Shown here: positions 43,766 through 52,558 of the stretch, piece after piece
Numbering within the stretch: position 1 is the first letter of the stretch
Layout of the letters: every line of letters starts with the position of its first letter
Made by a program: the position numbers and the translations under genes
NCBI GenBank assembly: GCA_963758845.1
Contig: CAVWWX010000001.1
Coordinates: 62,001 to 126,000 of the forward strand
Length of the DNA: 64,000 nt
Direction: 5' to 3'
From: JBDTSW01 sp963758845
GTDB lineage: Bacteria; Actinomycetota; Thermoleophilia; Solirubrobacterales; 70-9
The notes under the pieces: generated by a model
What the model saw: the letters and a program-made list of their open reading frames with translations, nothing else
Databases searched by the model: none
Told to the model about the DNA's origin: nothing

Positions 43766-45061
43766 CTACTCGTCCAGCGCCCGGTCGCGAGCCCGGCCGG
43801 TTCGTGCCCTGAACGCGAGGGCGAAGAGCAGGGCGACCAGGGCCACCGGCAGCAGCACCGCGGCGACGACGACCAGGACCCCGGCCGCCGTGCTCAGCAC
43901 GTCGCCCGCGTCCTCGATCGCCTCGGCGATGCCCCAGTCGCCGTCGTCGCCGACGCCCTCCTCGGCCACGATCGATACCGAGACGGGCACGAGCTGCACG
44001 CGCTGGCGCACGTTGTCGAGCTCGGCCCGCGCCGATGAGAGCTGGGCGTTGACGATGTCGAGCTGGCGGCGCAGGGCGTCGGCCTCCTCGGTCGTGTCGG
44101 CCTGGGAGAGCTGGTTGAGGATGCTGTCGCGGTTGGCGTTCAGCTCCTCGATCCGGTCCTGCGCGCTGACGAAGCGGCCGGTGATGTCCTCGGTGCTCTC
44201 GGTGCGCGACTGGACGTGCGCCAGCTCGGACAGGTCGGCCAGCGCCGCCTGCAGGTTGCCGGCCGGCAGGCGCAGCTGGAAGGAAGATCCCAGGCCGTTG
44301 CCCTCGCCGCTCTGCACCGAGGACGAGACCACGATGCCGCGGTAGCGGTTGACGACCTCGTTGACCCCGTCGGACACGTCGCGAACCTCCTCGGGCTCGG
44401 CGGCGAGCATGAGGTCGGCCGTGCTGGCGACCTTGCGCTGGTCGGGAGCCACCTTGGCTGCGCGGCCGTCCTGGAGGCTGCGGGAGAAGCCGGAAACGTC
44501 CTCGGCCGGCGCGAGCGCGCGGGCATCGCCGTCCGCAGTTGCCTCCATCGGCTCGCTCTGCGTCGTGTCTCCACCCGCCAAGGGCGCGTCGTTGTGGGGC
44601 GCATCGCCCTCCGGCGCGGCCTGAACCGCATCGCCCCCGGGGGCCGTGCTGCCGGCGGTGCCGGCGTCATCGTCGCTGCCCGACTGCAGCCCGTTGGTCG
44701 AGACCACGAGCCCGGTGATCACAACGAGGGTTGCAACCGCGCCGATCGGCGCCGCGAGCTTGCGCGGGAGGAACCCTGCGAACCGCTCGCGCCGCACTGC
44801 GGCGTCGCTGCCGGGGCTGGGCTTGTGGCGCCTCGCGCGGGCAAAGCCGCTCGCCGCCCAGTTGTCGAGCTGGGTGGCGAAGTAGGGGTTGGGCTCGGCG
44901 CGCTCGTCGCGAAGCTCGCGGGTGAGCTGGGCCAGGCTCTCGCCGCCCTCGGGCACGGGCCCTCCGGCGAGGCAGGCGTCGATCACCGCCAGCTCGGCCT
45001 CGACCTCGGGGTCCAGCGCCTCTTCGGCGCGGTCGTTCGCGAACCTCTCAGGCAGCTTCAT
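43766..45061 (-). CDS. Membrane protein with DUF4349 domain, probable anti-sigma partner
   Basis: 431 residues. The N-terminal cytosolic part (1-100) lies next to an ECF sigma gene and overlaps it by 14 bases, as anti-sigma factors do. A membrane helix is near residues 104-121 (APIGAVATLVVITGLVVS). The outer part has a low-complexity linker, then a DUF4349-like domain (residues 205-360) with a coiled-coil around IEELNANRDSILNQLSQAD, and a second membrane helix near 390-415. No HxxxCxxC zinc motif is seen, so it is not a ZAS-type anti-sigma factor. Confidence 0.78.
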   Translation of the reverse strand: MKLPERFANDRAEEALDPEVEAELAVIDACLAGGPVPEGGESLAQLTRELRDERAEPNPYFATQLDNWAASGFARARRHKPSPGSDAAVRRERFAGFLPRKLAAPIGAVATLVVITGLVVSTNGLQSGSDDDAGTAGSTAPGGDAVQAAPEGDAPHNDAPLAGGDTTQSEPMEATADGDARALAPAEDVSGFSRSLQDGRAAKVAPDQRKVASTADLMLAAEPEEVRDVSDGVNEVVNRYRGIVVSSSVQSGEGNGLGSSFQLRLPAGNLQAALADLSELAHVQSRTESTEDITGRFVSAQDRIEELNANRDSILNQLSQADTTEEADALRRQLDIVNAQLSSARAELDNVRQRVQLVPVSVSIVAEEGVGDDGDWGIAEAIEDAGDVLSTAAGVLVVVAAVLLPVALVALLFALAFRARTGRARDRALDE

Positions 45062-45584
45062 CGCAGGCCCTCCTCAGCTTCTCGATCACACGGTGCAGGC
45101 GGGTGCCGGCGTTGCTCTCGCTGGTGCCGAGCACGGACGCGATCTCGGCGTTGCCGAGGCCGGCGAAGAATTTGAGCGCGACCAGTTCGCGCTCGCGCGG
45201 CGCGAGCTGGGCCATCGCCGTCCGCAGGGCGGCCCGGCGCAGCGCCACCTCGGCCGCTTCGGCCGGGTCCGGCGCATCGGGGTCGACGGCGTCATCGGCC
45301 AGCTCGCCCAGGCGCTTTCGTCTTCGCAGCTCGTCGAGCGCGGCGTTCCGCGCGATCCCGAACAACCAGGCCCGGCGGGTGCCCCGCCGCGGGTTGAAGC
45401 TGCGCCGCCGGCGAAACGCCCGCTCGAACGCCAAGGCCGTCACGTCCTCGGCGGCCGAGGCCTCTCGCAGCAGGCCGCGCACGTAGGCGTACAGGTCGTT
45501 GCGGCACTCGCGGTAGAGCACCTCGAAGGCGCTTGTCGCCTCGTCTTTGGCGCCGGTGGCGGGCGCGGTAAGCGTCTGCTCCAT
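45048..45584 (-). CDS. ECF-type RNA polymerase sigma factor
   Basis: 178 residues from ATG 45584. Region 2 is visible as FEVLYRECRNDLYAYVRGLL and ITALAFERAFRRR-like VTALAFERAFRRRRSF near residues 20-65; region 4 as LAPRERELVALKFFAGLGNAEIASVLGTS near 127-155 (helix-turn-helix) ending RLHRVIEKLRR. Two-domain layout without region 3 is that of ECF factors. The overlapping downstream membrane protein is the likely regulator. The frame is open far upstream in the biotin genes, which is a GC artefact. Confidence 0.92.
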   Translation of the reverse strand: MEQTLTAPATGAKDEATSAFEVLYRECRNDLYAYVRGLLREASAAEDVTALAFERAFRRRRSFNPRRGTRRAWLFGIARNAALDELRRRKRLGELADDAVDPDAPDPAEAAEVALRRAALRTAMAQLAPRERELVALKFFAGLGNAEIASVLGTSESNAGTRLHRVIEKLRRACDEAA

Positions 45585-45763
45585 GTCCGTACTACGGCGA
45601 AACGGCGATCCCATCACACCCACTATCGGACTTTCCACTCCGTCCCGCGAGCCGTTTCCTACCGGTGGTAGATTGGCGGCGATGACAGGGCCGGCGGCAC
45701 CCGCGCCGCCCGCCAGGGACGCCGGACCGACGCCGCCGCCGGGGCCCGGCGCGGCGCGGCGGT
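45585..45763. promoter_or_regulatory. Intergenic region upstream of ECF sigma gene
   Basis: 179 bases between the sigma gene start and the bioA stop, both on the minus strand. On the minus strand GGAAAC (about 45658-45653) followed by CGGAG about 14 bases later resembles an ECF -35 pattern, and CTACCGGTGGTAG (45659-45671) is a small palindrome just upstream. Autoregulation by the ECF factor is plausible but unproven. Confidence 0.35.
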
Positions 45764-47098
45764 CTAGGCGGCCCTCGCGACCTGGTCGGCGACCGCGGGC
45801 TTCAGCTCGCGCGGCTTCGGATACGCCGACTCGCTGGCCGCGCGGATCGCCTCGACCGTGATCACCACAAGGCGGGTCAGGTCGGCCTTGGTGATCGAGA
45901 GCGGCGGCATCAACACGACGGTGTCGCCCAGCGGCCGGACGATCGCGCCGCGCCGGCGCGCCTCGACGCTGACGCGGTGGCCGATGCGAAGGGCCGGGTC
46001 GTGCTCGCCGAGGTCGATGCCGATCATGAAGCCGCGGCCGCGGACCTCGGCGACCTCGTCCATCGCCGCCACGTCGCTCAACAGATCCCCCAGGAGCCGG
46101 ACCTTCGGTTGCAGTCGAAGCAGCGTGCTCTCCTGCTCGAAGACCTCGAGGCTGGCGATGCCGGCGGCGCAGGCGAGCGGGTTCCCGGTGAAGGTGTGGC
46201 CGTGGAAGAACGTCCGGTAGTCCTCGTGGGCCCCGAGGAATCCCTCGTAGACCCGCTCGGTCGTGAGCGTGGCCGCGAGCGGCATGTAGCCCCCCGTGAG
46301 CCCCTTGCCCAGGCAGAGGAAATCCGGCGCGATCCGCTCCTGCTCGCAGGCGAACATCGTGCCCGTGCGGCCGAACCCGGTGGCCACCTCGTCGCAGATC
46401 AGGAGGATGCCGTGACGGTCGCAGAGGTCGCGCACGGCGCGCAGGTAGCCCGGCGGCTGAACCCTGATCCCGGCCGCGCCCTGGACGAGCGGCTCGACGA
46501 TCATGGCCGCGATCGTGGGGCCGTGGCCGGCCAGCAGCCGCTCGAGCTCGCCGGCGTCGCCGGGCTGGACCTGGTGCGAGTCGAACAGCAACGGCCGGTA
46601 GGCGGAGTGGAAGAGGTCGATGCCGCCCACGGAAACCGCCCCGAGCGTGTCCCCGTGGTAGCCGTCGGCCAGCGAGACGAACGCGGTCCGCTCGGTCGCG
46701 CCCTGTTGCTGGAAGTACTGGAACGCCATCTTCAGGGCGATTTCGGTCGCGGTCGACCCCGAGTCGGAGTAGAAGACTCGCTGGAGCCCCGGCGGAGCGA
46801 TCGCGACGAGGCGCTCGGCCAGCTGCGCCGCTGGCGGGTGGGTCAGGCCGAGCATCGTCGAGTGCGCGACCCGCTCGAGCTGCTGGCGGATCGCGCTGTC
46901 GATCAGCGGGTGGCGGTGGCCGTGGACGTTGCACCAAAGCGAGGACACGCCGTCGATGTAGCGCGTCCCGTCCGAGGCGATGAGGTCGGTTCCGTCGGCG
47001 CGCTCGATGACCGGCTGGTCGGCCGACTCCCAGTCGCGCTGCTGGGTGAAGGGGTGCCACAGATGGCGCCGGTCCAGCTGAGCGATCTGCTTCGTCAT
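45764..47098 (-). CDS. bioA: Adenosylmethionine-8-amino-7-oxononanoate aminotransferase
   Basis: PLP enzyme converting KAPA to DAPA with SAM as amino donor. 444 residues; N-terminus RRHLWHPFTQQRDW is typical of BioA, with SSLWCNVHGHRHP near residues 51-63, SDSGSTATEIALKM near 111-124 (PLP phosphate), ICDEVATGFGRTGTMFA near 234-250 and the PLP lysine in LCLGKGLTGGYMPLA near 268-282. Last gene of the operon bioB-bioF-orf-bioD-bioA, 42 bases after bioD. Confidence 0.95.
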   Translation of the reverse strand: MTKQIAQLDRRHLWHPFTQQRDWESADQPVIERADGTDLIASDGTRYIDGVSSLWCNVHGHRHPLIDSAIRQQLERVAHSTMLGLTHPPAAQLAERLVAIAPPGLQRVFYSDSGSTATEIALKMAFQYFQQQGATERTAFVSLADGYHGDTLGAVSVGGIDLFHSAYRPLLFDSHQVQPGDAGELERLLAGHGPTIAAMIVEPLVQGAAGIRVQPPGYLRAVRDLCDRHGILLICDEVATGFGRTGTMFACEQERIAPDFLCLGKGLTGGYMPLAATLTTERVYEGFLGAHEDYRTFFHGHTFTGNPLACAAGIASLEVFEQESTLLRLQPKVRLLGDLLSDVAAMDEVAEVRGRGFMIGIDLGEHDPALRIGHRVSVEARRRGAIVRPLGDTVVLMPPLSITKADLTRLVVITVEAIRAASESAYPKPRELKPAVADQVARAA

Positions 47099-47140
47099 CC
47101 GCTGCGGCGACCTTAGAGCCGACTGCGGCGGGAAAAGGCC

Positions 47141-47806
47141 TTACGCCCGCGTGGGGCGCAGGCGCGGCCAGCCCCCCGGATCACCCATGTCGATGCGCTC
47201 GAGCGTGAGCACCTCGACAGCGCCCAGCTCGGCGATCGCCACACGGTTCGAGCGGTGGATCCGCTCGGGCTCCGCGGGCCACGGCGTGAGGACGACTGCC
47301 ACCGCGTCGAGCCCCGCCGCCCGGACCGCCTCGACCGTCAGGAGGGTGTGGTTGATGGTCCCGAGCCCCGGCGGGGCGGCCACCACGACCGGCAGTCCCA
47401 GGTCGCGCGCGAGATCGCGCACCAGGTAGCCGGGCGCCAGGGGGACCAGGAAGCCCCCAACCCCCTCGCAGACCAGGACGTCGGCGCGGGCCGCGGCCTC
47501 GATCGCTCCGGCCCGCAGCCGGACGGGGTCGATCCGCTCGCCGGCGAGCTCCGCCCCCAGGTGCGGCGAGACCGCCGGCCCGTAGCGGTAGGGCGCCACC
47601 TCGTCGTCGCCCTGCGACGAGCCCGAAGCCCCTCGCAGCACCTCGTGGTCGGCGCGCTCACCCTCGCCGAGATCGTCCAGGCCGCTCACCGCCGGCTTGA
47701 ACACAGCCACCTGTTGCCCATCGGCCACGAGCGTGCGCGCGATCGCGGCCGCCACCACGGTCTTGCCGACCTCGGTGCCGGTGCCCGTGACGAAGACGCC
47801 TCTCAC
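47141..47806 (-). CDS. bioD: Dethiobiotin synthetase
   Basis: ATP-dependent carboxylation and ring closure of DAPA to dethiobiotin. 221 residues from GTG 47806. P-loop GTGTEVGKTVVAAA at residues 7-20, the catalytic Lys in VFKPAVSG near 37, and EGVGGFLVPLAPG near 113-125 (family EGAGGLxxP). The GTG overlaps the stop of the upstream MBL-like gene by four bases. Confidence 0.94.
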   Translation of the reverse strand: MRGVFVTGTGTEVGKTVVAAAIARTLVADGQQVAVFKPAVSGLDDLGEGERADHEVLRGASGSSQGDDEVAPYRYGPAVSPHLGAELAGERIDPVRLRAGAIEAAARADVLVCEGVGGFLVPLAPGYLVRDLARDLGLPVVVAAPPGLGTINHTLLTVEAVRAAGLDAVAVVLTPWPAEPERIHRSNRVAIAELGAVEVLTLERIDMGDPGGWPRLRPTRA

Positions 47807-48432
47807 GCCGCCACCAGGGCACGCTCGATCGCCCTGCGGCCATCCCTCAGGACGGGCTGGCCGTGCGAGACGAGCACGCGCTCGACGGGCAGGTCGAGCA
47901 GCGGGCGAAGCGCATCGGCCAGCTCCGCCCGCCCCATGCCCGACGGCAGGTAGGAGAGCCAGGACTCGTGGCACAGGCGCAACTGCCCCCGGCGCTCGCC
48001 GCCCAGCAGGCGATCGCCCACGACCAGCGCGCGCGGGCGGGGCAGCCAGAACATCGTCTCGCCGGCTCCGGCGATCGGGATGGGCTCGACCCCCGCCGGC
48101 AGCCGGTCGCGCGCACGCGAGGTGGCGGCCCCGAAGCGGTCGGCGACGGCCTCGCGGCTGCGCCGGTGCCACTTGATCGTGCTCAGCGCGAACACGCGCC
48201 CGCCCGCCTGGGCGGCCCGCTCGTCAAGCCAGCTCCAGAGCGCGTCGGCGTTCTCCGGGGCCAGCGGGTCGATCAGCACGAGAGCGTCCTCGGCCTCGTA
48301 CGCGACGCTTCCCACCTCGCGCGGCCAGTCCGCGGCGCTTCCGGGCTTCGCTCCCGCGGTCCACTCGGGATGGACGGCGGTCCACCGCCACAGGCCATCC
48401 GAGATCTCGGTGATGTCAGCCGGCCCCAGCAC
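47803..48432 (-). CDS. Metallo-beta-lactamase-fold-like protein, degenerate metal site
   Basis: 209 residues inside the biotin operon, 17 bases after bioF and overlapping bioD. The order of elements fits the MBL fold: ALVLIDPLAP near 50-60, STIKWHRRSREA near 84 where HxHxDH would be, VVGDRLLGG near 136 (family GD), and VLVSHGQPVL near 190 (family SHG). Only the first His-rich motif is mostly lost, so zinc binding is doubtful. Function unknown. Its tight placement suggests a role in biotin synthesis, for example in supplying or releasing the pimeloyl precursor; this is speculation. Confidence 0.65.
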   Translation of the reverse strand: MLGPADITEISDGLWRWTAVHPEWTAGAKPGSAADWPREVGSVAYEAEDALVLIDPLAPENADALWSWLDERAAQAGGRVFALSTIKWHRRSREAVADRFGAATSRARDRLPAGVEPIPIAGAGETMFWLPRPRALVVGDRLLGGERRGQLRLCHESWLSYLPSGMGRAELADALRPLLDLPVERVLVSHGQPVLRDGRRAIERALVAA

Positions 48433-48449
48433 GGCCGGGACTCTACGAG

Positions 48450-49670
48450 CTAGGCGGCGCGATCCACGCGGCTTTGCTCGCCCGTCGTGGCGCGCCCCGG
48501 CTCGGGGTCGTCCAGGCCCAGCTCGCGCGCCGAGCGCCCGATCACGCGCGCGGCGATGCGCATCTCGTCGGCGGAGTGCGTGGCCATGACGGCCAGTCGC
48601 AGGCGCGACGTGCCGTCGGGAACGGTCGGCGGGCGGATCGCCTGGGCGAACACGCCCCGCTCCAGCGCGTGCTCACACAGCGCCATCGCCCGGCGGGCGT
48701 CCCCGACCACGACCGGGACGATCTGCGTGCGCGAGCGGCCCAGGTCCAGCCCGTAGGCGCCGAGCGACTCGCGAAGGATGGCGGCGTTGCGGCGCAGCTG
48801 TTCGACGATCCCCGGCCGCTCGCGCAGGATCGCCAGCGCCGCCAGGGCGGCGCCGACGGAGGGGGGTGGGGGAGCGGTCGAGTAGATGAACGGGCGCGCG
48901 GTGTTCATGAGCAGCTCGGCGACGTCGCTGCGGGTGCAGGCGTAGGCGCCGTAGGAGCCAAGCGCCTTGCCGAGGGTCCCGACGACCACGTCCACCTCGC
49001 CCGTCAGCCCCGCGGCCGCCACGGCGCCCCGCCCACCGGGGCCGAGCGCGCCGGTGCCATGCGCCTCGTCGACGACCAGCATGCAGCCGTGGCGCTTCGC
49101 CAGGTCGTGGAGGTCCGGCAGCGGCGCCACGTCGCCGTCCATCGAGAAGACGGAGTCGGTGACGATCATCCCGGCCCGGGCCCCGGCTCGGCGCAGGCCC
49201 CACTCGAGGTGCTCGGTGTCGCGGTGGCGGTAGACGAACGCCTCGGCGCGGCTGAGCCGGCAGCCGTCGATGATGCTCGCGTGGTTCAGCTCGTCGGAGA
49301 ACACCACCTCGCCGCGGCCCGCCAGCGCCGCGACGACGCCGGTGTTGGCCAGATAGCCCGAGCCGAACAGGAGCGCCGCCTGGGTGCCCTTGAAGTCAGC
49401 CAGTCGCTGCTCGAGGGTGCGGTGCAGCGACATCGTCCCCGAGACAAGACGCGAGGCGCCGGCGCCGGCGCCGAACCGCTCGGCTGCATCGGCGGCGGCC
49501 GTCCGCACCTTGGGGTGGTCAGCGAGCCCCAGGTAGTTGTTCGAGCACAGCAGGAGCACCTCGCCGCCGTCCAGCAGCACGCGCGGGCCCTGCGGCCCCT
49601 CGATCAGCCGCAACTGCCGATGCAACCCCCGCCGGCGGAGCTCGGCGAGCCGCGCGGCGACGTCGGTCAC
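48450..49670 (-). CDS. bioF: 8-amino-7-oxononanoate synthase
   Basis: Condenses pimeloyl-ACP/CoA with alanine using PLP to give KAPA. 406 residues from GTG 49670, overlapping the bioB stop by four bases. Visible: CSNNYLGLADHPKV near residues 43-56, GAGASRLVSGTMSLHRTLE near 71-89, DELNHASIIDGCRLSRA near 124-140, VDEAHGTGALGPGGRG near 195-210 and the PLP lysine in GTLGKALGSYGAY near 228-240. The C-terminus carries a short extra tail (GRATTGEQSRVDRAA). Confidence 0.95.
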   Translation of the reverse strand: MTDVAARLAELRRRGLHRQLRLIEGPQGPRVLLDGGEVLLLCSNNYLGLADHPKVRTAAADAAERFGAGAGASRLVSGTMSLHRTLEQRLADFKGTQAALLFGSGYLANTGVVAALAGRGEVVFSDELNHASIIDGCRLSRAEAFVYRHRDTEHLEWGLRRAGARAGMIVTDSVFSMDGDVAPLPDLHDLAKRHGCMLVVDEAHGTGALGPGGRGAVAAAGLTGEVDVVVGTLGKALGSYGAYACTRSDVAELLMNTARPFIYSTAPPPPSVGAALAALAILRERPGIVEQLRRNAAILRESLGAYGLDLGRSRTQIVPVVVGDARRAMALCEHALERGVFAQAIRPPTVPDGTSRLRLAVMATHSADEMRIAARVIGRSARELGLDDPEPGRATTGEQSRVDRAA

Positions 49671-50819
49671 GCGGCGCGCGAGTCCTTGGCGCCGCCGTTC
49701 GCGCCAGGGTAGGGCGGCGGCTTCTTCTTCGTCTTGATCACCCGCAGCTGCGTCGACGGGTCCCAGAAGTTCGCCTCGGCCTGGCTGTCGATCAGCTCGT
49801 CGATGGGGGTCGCCGGCGTAGCGCCGTCCAGCCAGCCGTCGCGGTTGTCGGGCCGCGGCTTGGAGCCGTTGTCGGGCTGGCGTGCCACGTTGAGGCCCAG
49901 GTCCTCGAACATCTCCCGGTCGTCGGCCGGCTCGGCGCCCAGGGTGGTCAGGAAGTTGCCCATCATCACGCCGTTCAGCCCGGCCTTGACCGCCAGCGGC
50001 TGCAGCTCGTGCAGGTTCTCCACGCGGCCGCCGCAGAGCCGGAAGAGCGCGTCGGGCAGGATCAGCCGGAAGATCGCGACCCACTTGACGACCTCCCAGG
50101 GGTCCATCAGGTCTCGGTCGCCGAACTTGGTGCCGCTACGCGGGTTGAGCAGGTTGATCGGGACCGAGGTGGGGTTGATCTCGGACAGCTCGAACGCCAT
50201 CTCCACCCGCTGGTGGGGGCTCTCGCCGAGGTTGAGGATGCCGCCGACGCAGGTCTCCATGCCCGCCTCCTTCACCGCGTCGATGGTGCGGACCCGGCCC
50301 TCGTAGCGGACGGTTGTGGTGACCTCGTCGTAGTAGGAGCGCGCGGTCTCGACGTTGTGGTGGACGCGCTGGACGCCGGCGTCGGCAAGCGTCCGCGCGC
50401 GGTCGGGCGAGATGTGCCCGACCGAGACGCAGCGCTTCAGGTTGGTGTTGCGCGGCCACCAGCTTCGCGCCCTCGACGATCGACTCGAAGTCGCGCTTCG
50501 AGAGCCCCTGGCCCTGGGTGACCATGCAGAAGCGGTGGGCGCCCGCCGCCTCGGCCGCCCGGGCGTGCTCGAGGATCTGATCCGGGCTCATCATCGCGTG
50601 CATCGGCGTGTCGGCCTCGGCGTATCGCGACTGCGCGCAGAACCCGCAGTCCTCGGCGCACCCGCCCGACTTCGCGTTCACCAGCGAGCACATGTCGGTC
50701 GAGTCGCCGAAGCGCTCGGTGCGCACGGCCCAGGCGCGCTCGACGAGGTCGCCGATCTCGTCGTGGCCGCTCAGCTCGCCGAGCGCGAGCGCCTCTTCGA
50801 AGCTGATCAGGGAGGCCAT
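49667..50819 (-). CDS. bioB: Biotin synthase (one frameshift)
   Basis: Radical SAM enzyme inserting sulfur into dethiobiotin. The Fe-S motif is Cys54, Cys58, Cys61 in GGCAEDCGFCAQS. The frame shifts by one base near 50455, where GTGGCCGCGCAACACC should read GTGGCGCGCAACACC; after that the frame gives CVSVGHISPDRARTLADAG, HHNVETARSYYDEV and CVGGILNLGES. Corrected length 383 residues, including a C-terminal extension of about 55 residues with charged sequence, seen in actinobacterial BioB. First gene of the biotin operon. Confidence 0.92.
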
Positions 50820-50855
50820 CCTGTGCCCCGCAGGCTAGGCACGGCCTCGGACGGG

Positions 50856-51505
50856 CTAGTCCCCGTCGGCCTCCAGCGGCGCGTTCGAGAGCGACTCCCA
50901 CAGGTGGATGCAGGCCAGCGTGCGGTGCGGGCGCCACGGCTCGGCGATTCGGGTCAGCTCGTCGGGCGCGGGCAGCTCGTCCAGGCCGTAGCGGATCTGC
51001 ACGGCCTTGCGGATGCCCAGGTCGCCGGTGGGCAGCACGTCGGGCCGCTCGAGGAAGAACATCAGGAACATCTGGGCGCTCCACTCGCCGAAGCCCCGGA
51101 CGGCCACGATCTCGGCGATCACCTCGTCGTCGGACAGGTGGTCCAGGCGGTCGAGCTCGAGCTCGCCGTCACGGACGTGCTCGGCCAGGCTTCGCATGTA
51201 CTCGACCTTGCGCCCTGACAGGCCGCAGCCGCGCAAGTCATCCTCGGGCGTGGCCAGGAGCTCCTGGGGCGTCGGGTGGCGCCCGCCGTAGAGCTCGAGC
51301 ACGCGGCCGTGGATCGTGAACGCCGCCTTGGCCGAGAGCTGCTGGCCGATCACGGTGCGCAGCAGCGTCCCGTAGGCGTCGCCCCGCGGCCGCCCGCGCC
51401 GCCGGCGCTCGAGGGTCATCTCGCCGGTGTCGGCCATGACCTGGGCCATGACCGGATCGGAGGCGGCCAGCTCGGCCCGGCGTCCGCGGCCGACAGCTCG
51501 CCCAC
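50856..51505 (-). CDS. DNA-3-methyladenine glycosylase II, AlkA-like (one frameshift)
   Basis: Removes alkylated bases in base-excision repair. The HhH-GPD domain is clear: TVIGQQLSAKAAFTIHGRV, CGLSGRKVEYMRSLAEHV, and the hairpin VRGFGEWSAQMFLMFFL followed by DVLPTGDLGIRKAV with the catalytic Asp. I place the start at GTG 51505, directly after the crotonase stop; one base appears missing near 51478 between SAADA and AELAASDPVM. Corrected length 216 residues. As written, its frame is open into the crotonase, which gives a false fusion. Confidence 0.83.
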
Positions 51506-52301
51506 CTAGCGGCCCTGCCAGCGCGGGCGCGCGCTTCTCGGCGAAGGCGCGGATACCCTCGCTGAAGTCCTCGGAGGTGAAGCACGAGCGCCGCAGCTCG
51601 ACCAGCTCGCGCTCCTGCTCGTCCGTCAGCACCGGGTTGCGCGCGAGCGTCTCGATCGCGCGCTTGTTCCCTCGCGTGGCGAGGGGGGCGTTGCGGGCGA
51701 TCTCGGCCGCCAGCTCGACGCCGGCCTGCTCGATCTCGGACGGGGCCACCACCCGGTTGACGAGCCCGATCGCCTCGGCGTGAGATGCGTCCAGGTTGCG
51801 GCCCACCAGGAACAGCTCCTTGGTCCGCGCGACCCCGATCACCTCGATGAACCGCTGGAGGCCCGTGTGGCCGTAGATCAGCCCCAGCTTCGCCGGCGGC
51901 ATCCCCAGCTCGGCCCCCTCGGCGCAGATCCGCAGGTCGCAGCGGACCGCCAGCTCGAGGCCGCCCCCCAGCGCGTGCCCGTTGATCGCGGCCACCACCG
52001 GGGACGGGTGGGCGCTGATCGCCTCCATCGCGGCGTGGAACGGGTGCGCGACCAGCGCCTCGGCCTCCTCGGAGAAGCTCGCGTCCTCGATGCCGCCGAT
52101 GTCGTAGCCGGCCGAGAAGATCGAGCCCTCGCCGGTGATCAGGACGCAGCGGGTGTCGATGCCGTCGTCGAGGCTCGGGCAGGGTGGTCGGCGATGCGCG
52201 TCGAGGACGTCGTGGTCGAGCGCGTTTCGCTTGTCGGGGTTGGAGACGGTGAGCCGGGCGACCGCGTCGGCGGGCCGGTCGAGCTTGAGCTCTCCGGGCA
52301 T
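51506..52301 (-). CDS. Enoyl-CoA hydratase/isomerase (crotonase), several frameshifts
   Basis: Beta-oxidation-type crotonase, about 263 residues after correction. Visible: SNPDKRNALDHDVLDA, the oxyanion loop GEGSIFSAGYDIGG near residue 70, AINGHALGGGLELAVRCDL near 110-128, and ELGMPPAKLGLIYGHTGLQR. Three extra bases between about 52165 and 52200 cancel out, turning a stretch near residue 40 into HRRPPCP. A fourth near 51521 hides the true end, KRAPAWQGR then TAG (51506-51508 on the complement). Downstream of the biotinyl carrier gene and upstream of alkA in one operon. Confidence 0.85.
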
Positions 52302-52312
52302 GGCCGGGCGCC

Positions 52313-52534
52313 TCAGGACTCGTCGAGCACCACGAGGACGTCGCCCTCCTGCACGGACTGGCCCTCCTCGCAGCGGATCTCGGTGACCTTGCCGTCGTCC
52401 TCGACCTCGACCGGCATCTCCATCTTCATCGACTCGAGGATGACCACGGTGTCGCCGTCGGAGACCTCGTCGCCGACCGCGACCTCGATCTTCCAGACGG
52501 TGCCGGTGATGTGGGCTTCGACGTTGATCGCCAT
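52313..52534 (-). CDS. Biotinyl/lipoyl carrier protein (BCCP-like)
   Basis: 73-residue single biotinyl domain. The modified lysine is Lys37 in LESMKMEMPVEVE, and the hairpin ends EGDVLVVL. Stand-alone domains of this kind act as the biotin carrier of acyl-CoA carboxylases. The biotin operon is 1.5 kb away, which fits a need for biotin. It heads the minus-strand operon with crotonase and alkA. The ATG is 24 bases from the divergent glycosyltransferase start. Confidence 0.93.
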   Translation of the reverse strand: MAINVEAHITGTVWKIEVAVGDEVSDGDTVVILESMKMEMPVEVEDDGKVTEIRCEEGQSVQEGDVLVVLDES

Positions 52535-52558
52535 GTGGCGCGGCAGAATACCGCGGCC

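Noticed and set aside
43741..43770. Possible tRNA T-arm (GGGATTCGAAAC)
   Set aside because: No acceptor, D or anticodon arm can be formed around it.
45048..47060. 670-residue frame running from the bioA region into the sigma factor
   Set aside because: The upstream part is an out-of-frame reading of bioA; the sigma factor starts at ATG 45584.
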